This document shows positions 32,671 to 32,866 of a stretch of DNA of 32,866 nt, in pieces; the stretch's first letter is position 1, and every line of letters begins with the position of its first letter. A program made the position numbers and the translations under genes. The notes beneath the pieces were generated by a model, which did not search any database, had not been told where the DNA came from, and worked only from the letters and a program-made list of their open reading frames with translations. Source of the DNA: Lentisphaerota bacterium. GTDB lineage: Bacteria; Verrucomicrobiota; Lentisphaeria; Victivallales; Victivallaceae. The stretch is from NCBI GenBank assembly GCA_015061815.1, contig SUVW01000025.1, positions 1 to 32,866 of the forward strand, in the 5' to 3' direction.

Positions 32671-32746
32671 GGCAGGTTAGCTCAGTCGGTAGAGCAGGGG
32701 ACTGAAAATCCCCGTGTCCCCAGTTCGATTCTGGGACCGGCCACCA
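32671..32746 (+). tRNA. tRNA-Phe (GAA) with an acceptor-stem mismatch
   Basis: The anticodon stem GGGGA/TCCCC surrounds loop CTGAAAA (anticodon GAA). The T arm is CCCAG/CTGGG around TTCGATT, and CCA is encoded. The acceptor arms are GGCAGGT and ACCGGCC, giving an A-G mismatch at the fourth pair (32674). It shares the promoter of tRNA-Gly 6 nt upstream. Confidence 0.93.
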
Positions 32747-32761
32747 TTTTTTTGTCTTGAT

Positions 32762-32793
32762 GCCGGATGGTGACACGCCATTCGGCTTTTTTT
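32762..32793 (+). terminator. Terminator after the tRNA pair
   Basis: A 9-bp stem, GCCGGATGG with CCATTCGGC (one G-U pair, 32762-32786), followed by seven T. The final 70 bases of the window hold nothing I can identify. Confidence 0.85.
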
Positions 32794-32866
32794 GTGCCTG
32801 TGTTTGAGGGTGAATTGCAAGGATTTACGACTTTTTCAGCAAAACGGAGAATTTGAAAAGTACGCA

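Noticed and set aside
1..32866. CRISPR array
   Set aside because: No set of regularly spaced identical repeats was seen; the repeats at 2110-5840 are dispersed elements with inverted ends.

Overview
The window looks like chromosomal DNA of a Gram-negative PVC-group bacterium, most probably a Lentisphaerota (Victivallales-type) organism. This is an inference from a fused SecDF, a tagaturonate epimerase, a cargo protein starting with an LEDRVLFEA motif, and a large type I secretion locus; no rRNA is present to settle it. Nearly every promoter I could place has the form TTGAAA/TTGACA, about 17 bp, TATATT.

Layout. (1) Positions 1-5850 are visibly AT-rich and accessory. They hold a RloA/RloB-type defence pair, three copies of a small palindromic-ended repeat (MITE-like, 13-bp ends reading ATTGGTGCCATTC), two orphan exported or membrane-anchored proteins that each lie behind a repeat copy carrying a good promoter, two very small genes, and a broken Rhs/YD-repeat fragment invaded by the third repeat copy. 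A tRNA-Val gene at 6024-6100 sits at the border with the housekeeping backbone. (2) Positions 6425-10460 hold an MsbA-type ABC exporter, a small exported protein and a DegT-family aminotransferase, all on the plus strand. (3) Positions 10508-16500 (minus strand) hold uxaE, yajC, a fused secDF, a YbaB nucleoid protein, and a DUF362/ferredoxin protein. (4) Positions 16601-29557 (minus strand) are one tightly overlapped operon of seven genes: type I secretion ATPase, HlyD adaptor, TolC-like lipoprotein, a 1085-residue DUF4347/beta-helix/MBG cargo, a small soluble adaptor, a GAF-like/HlyD membrane adaptor, and a site-2-protease-like protein fused to a HlyD domain. (5) Positions 29813-32866 (plus strand) hold thrC with a split chromate-transporter pair, then tRNA-Gly and tRNA-Phe with a shared promoter and a terminator.

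The most interesting system is the seven-gene secretion operon. A standard type I exporter and a giant surface-protein cargo are joined to a second set of adaptor proteins, one of which carries an intact HExxH...NPxxRYDG zinc-protease-like core. The second item of interest is the repeat family in the accessory region, which appears to bring its own promoter to the genes beside it.
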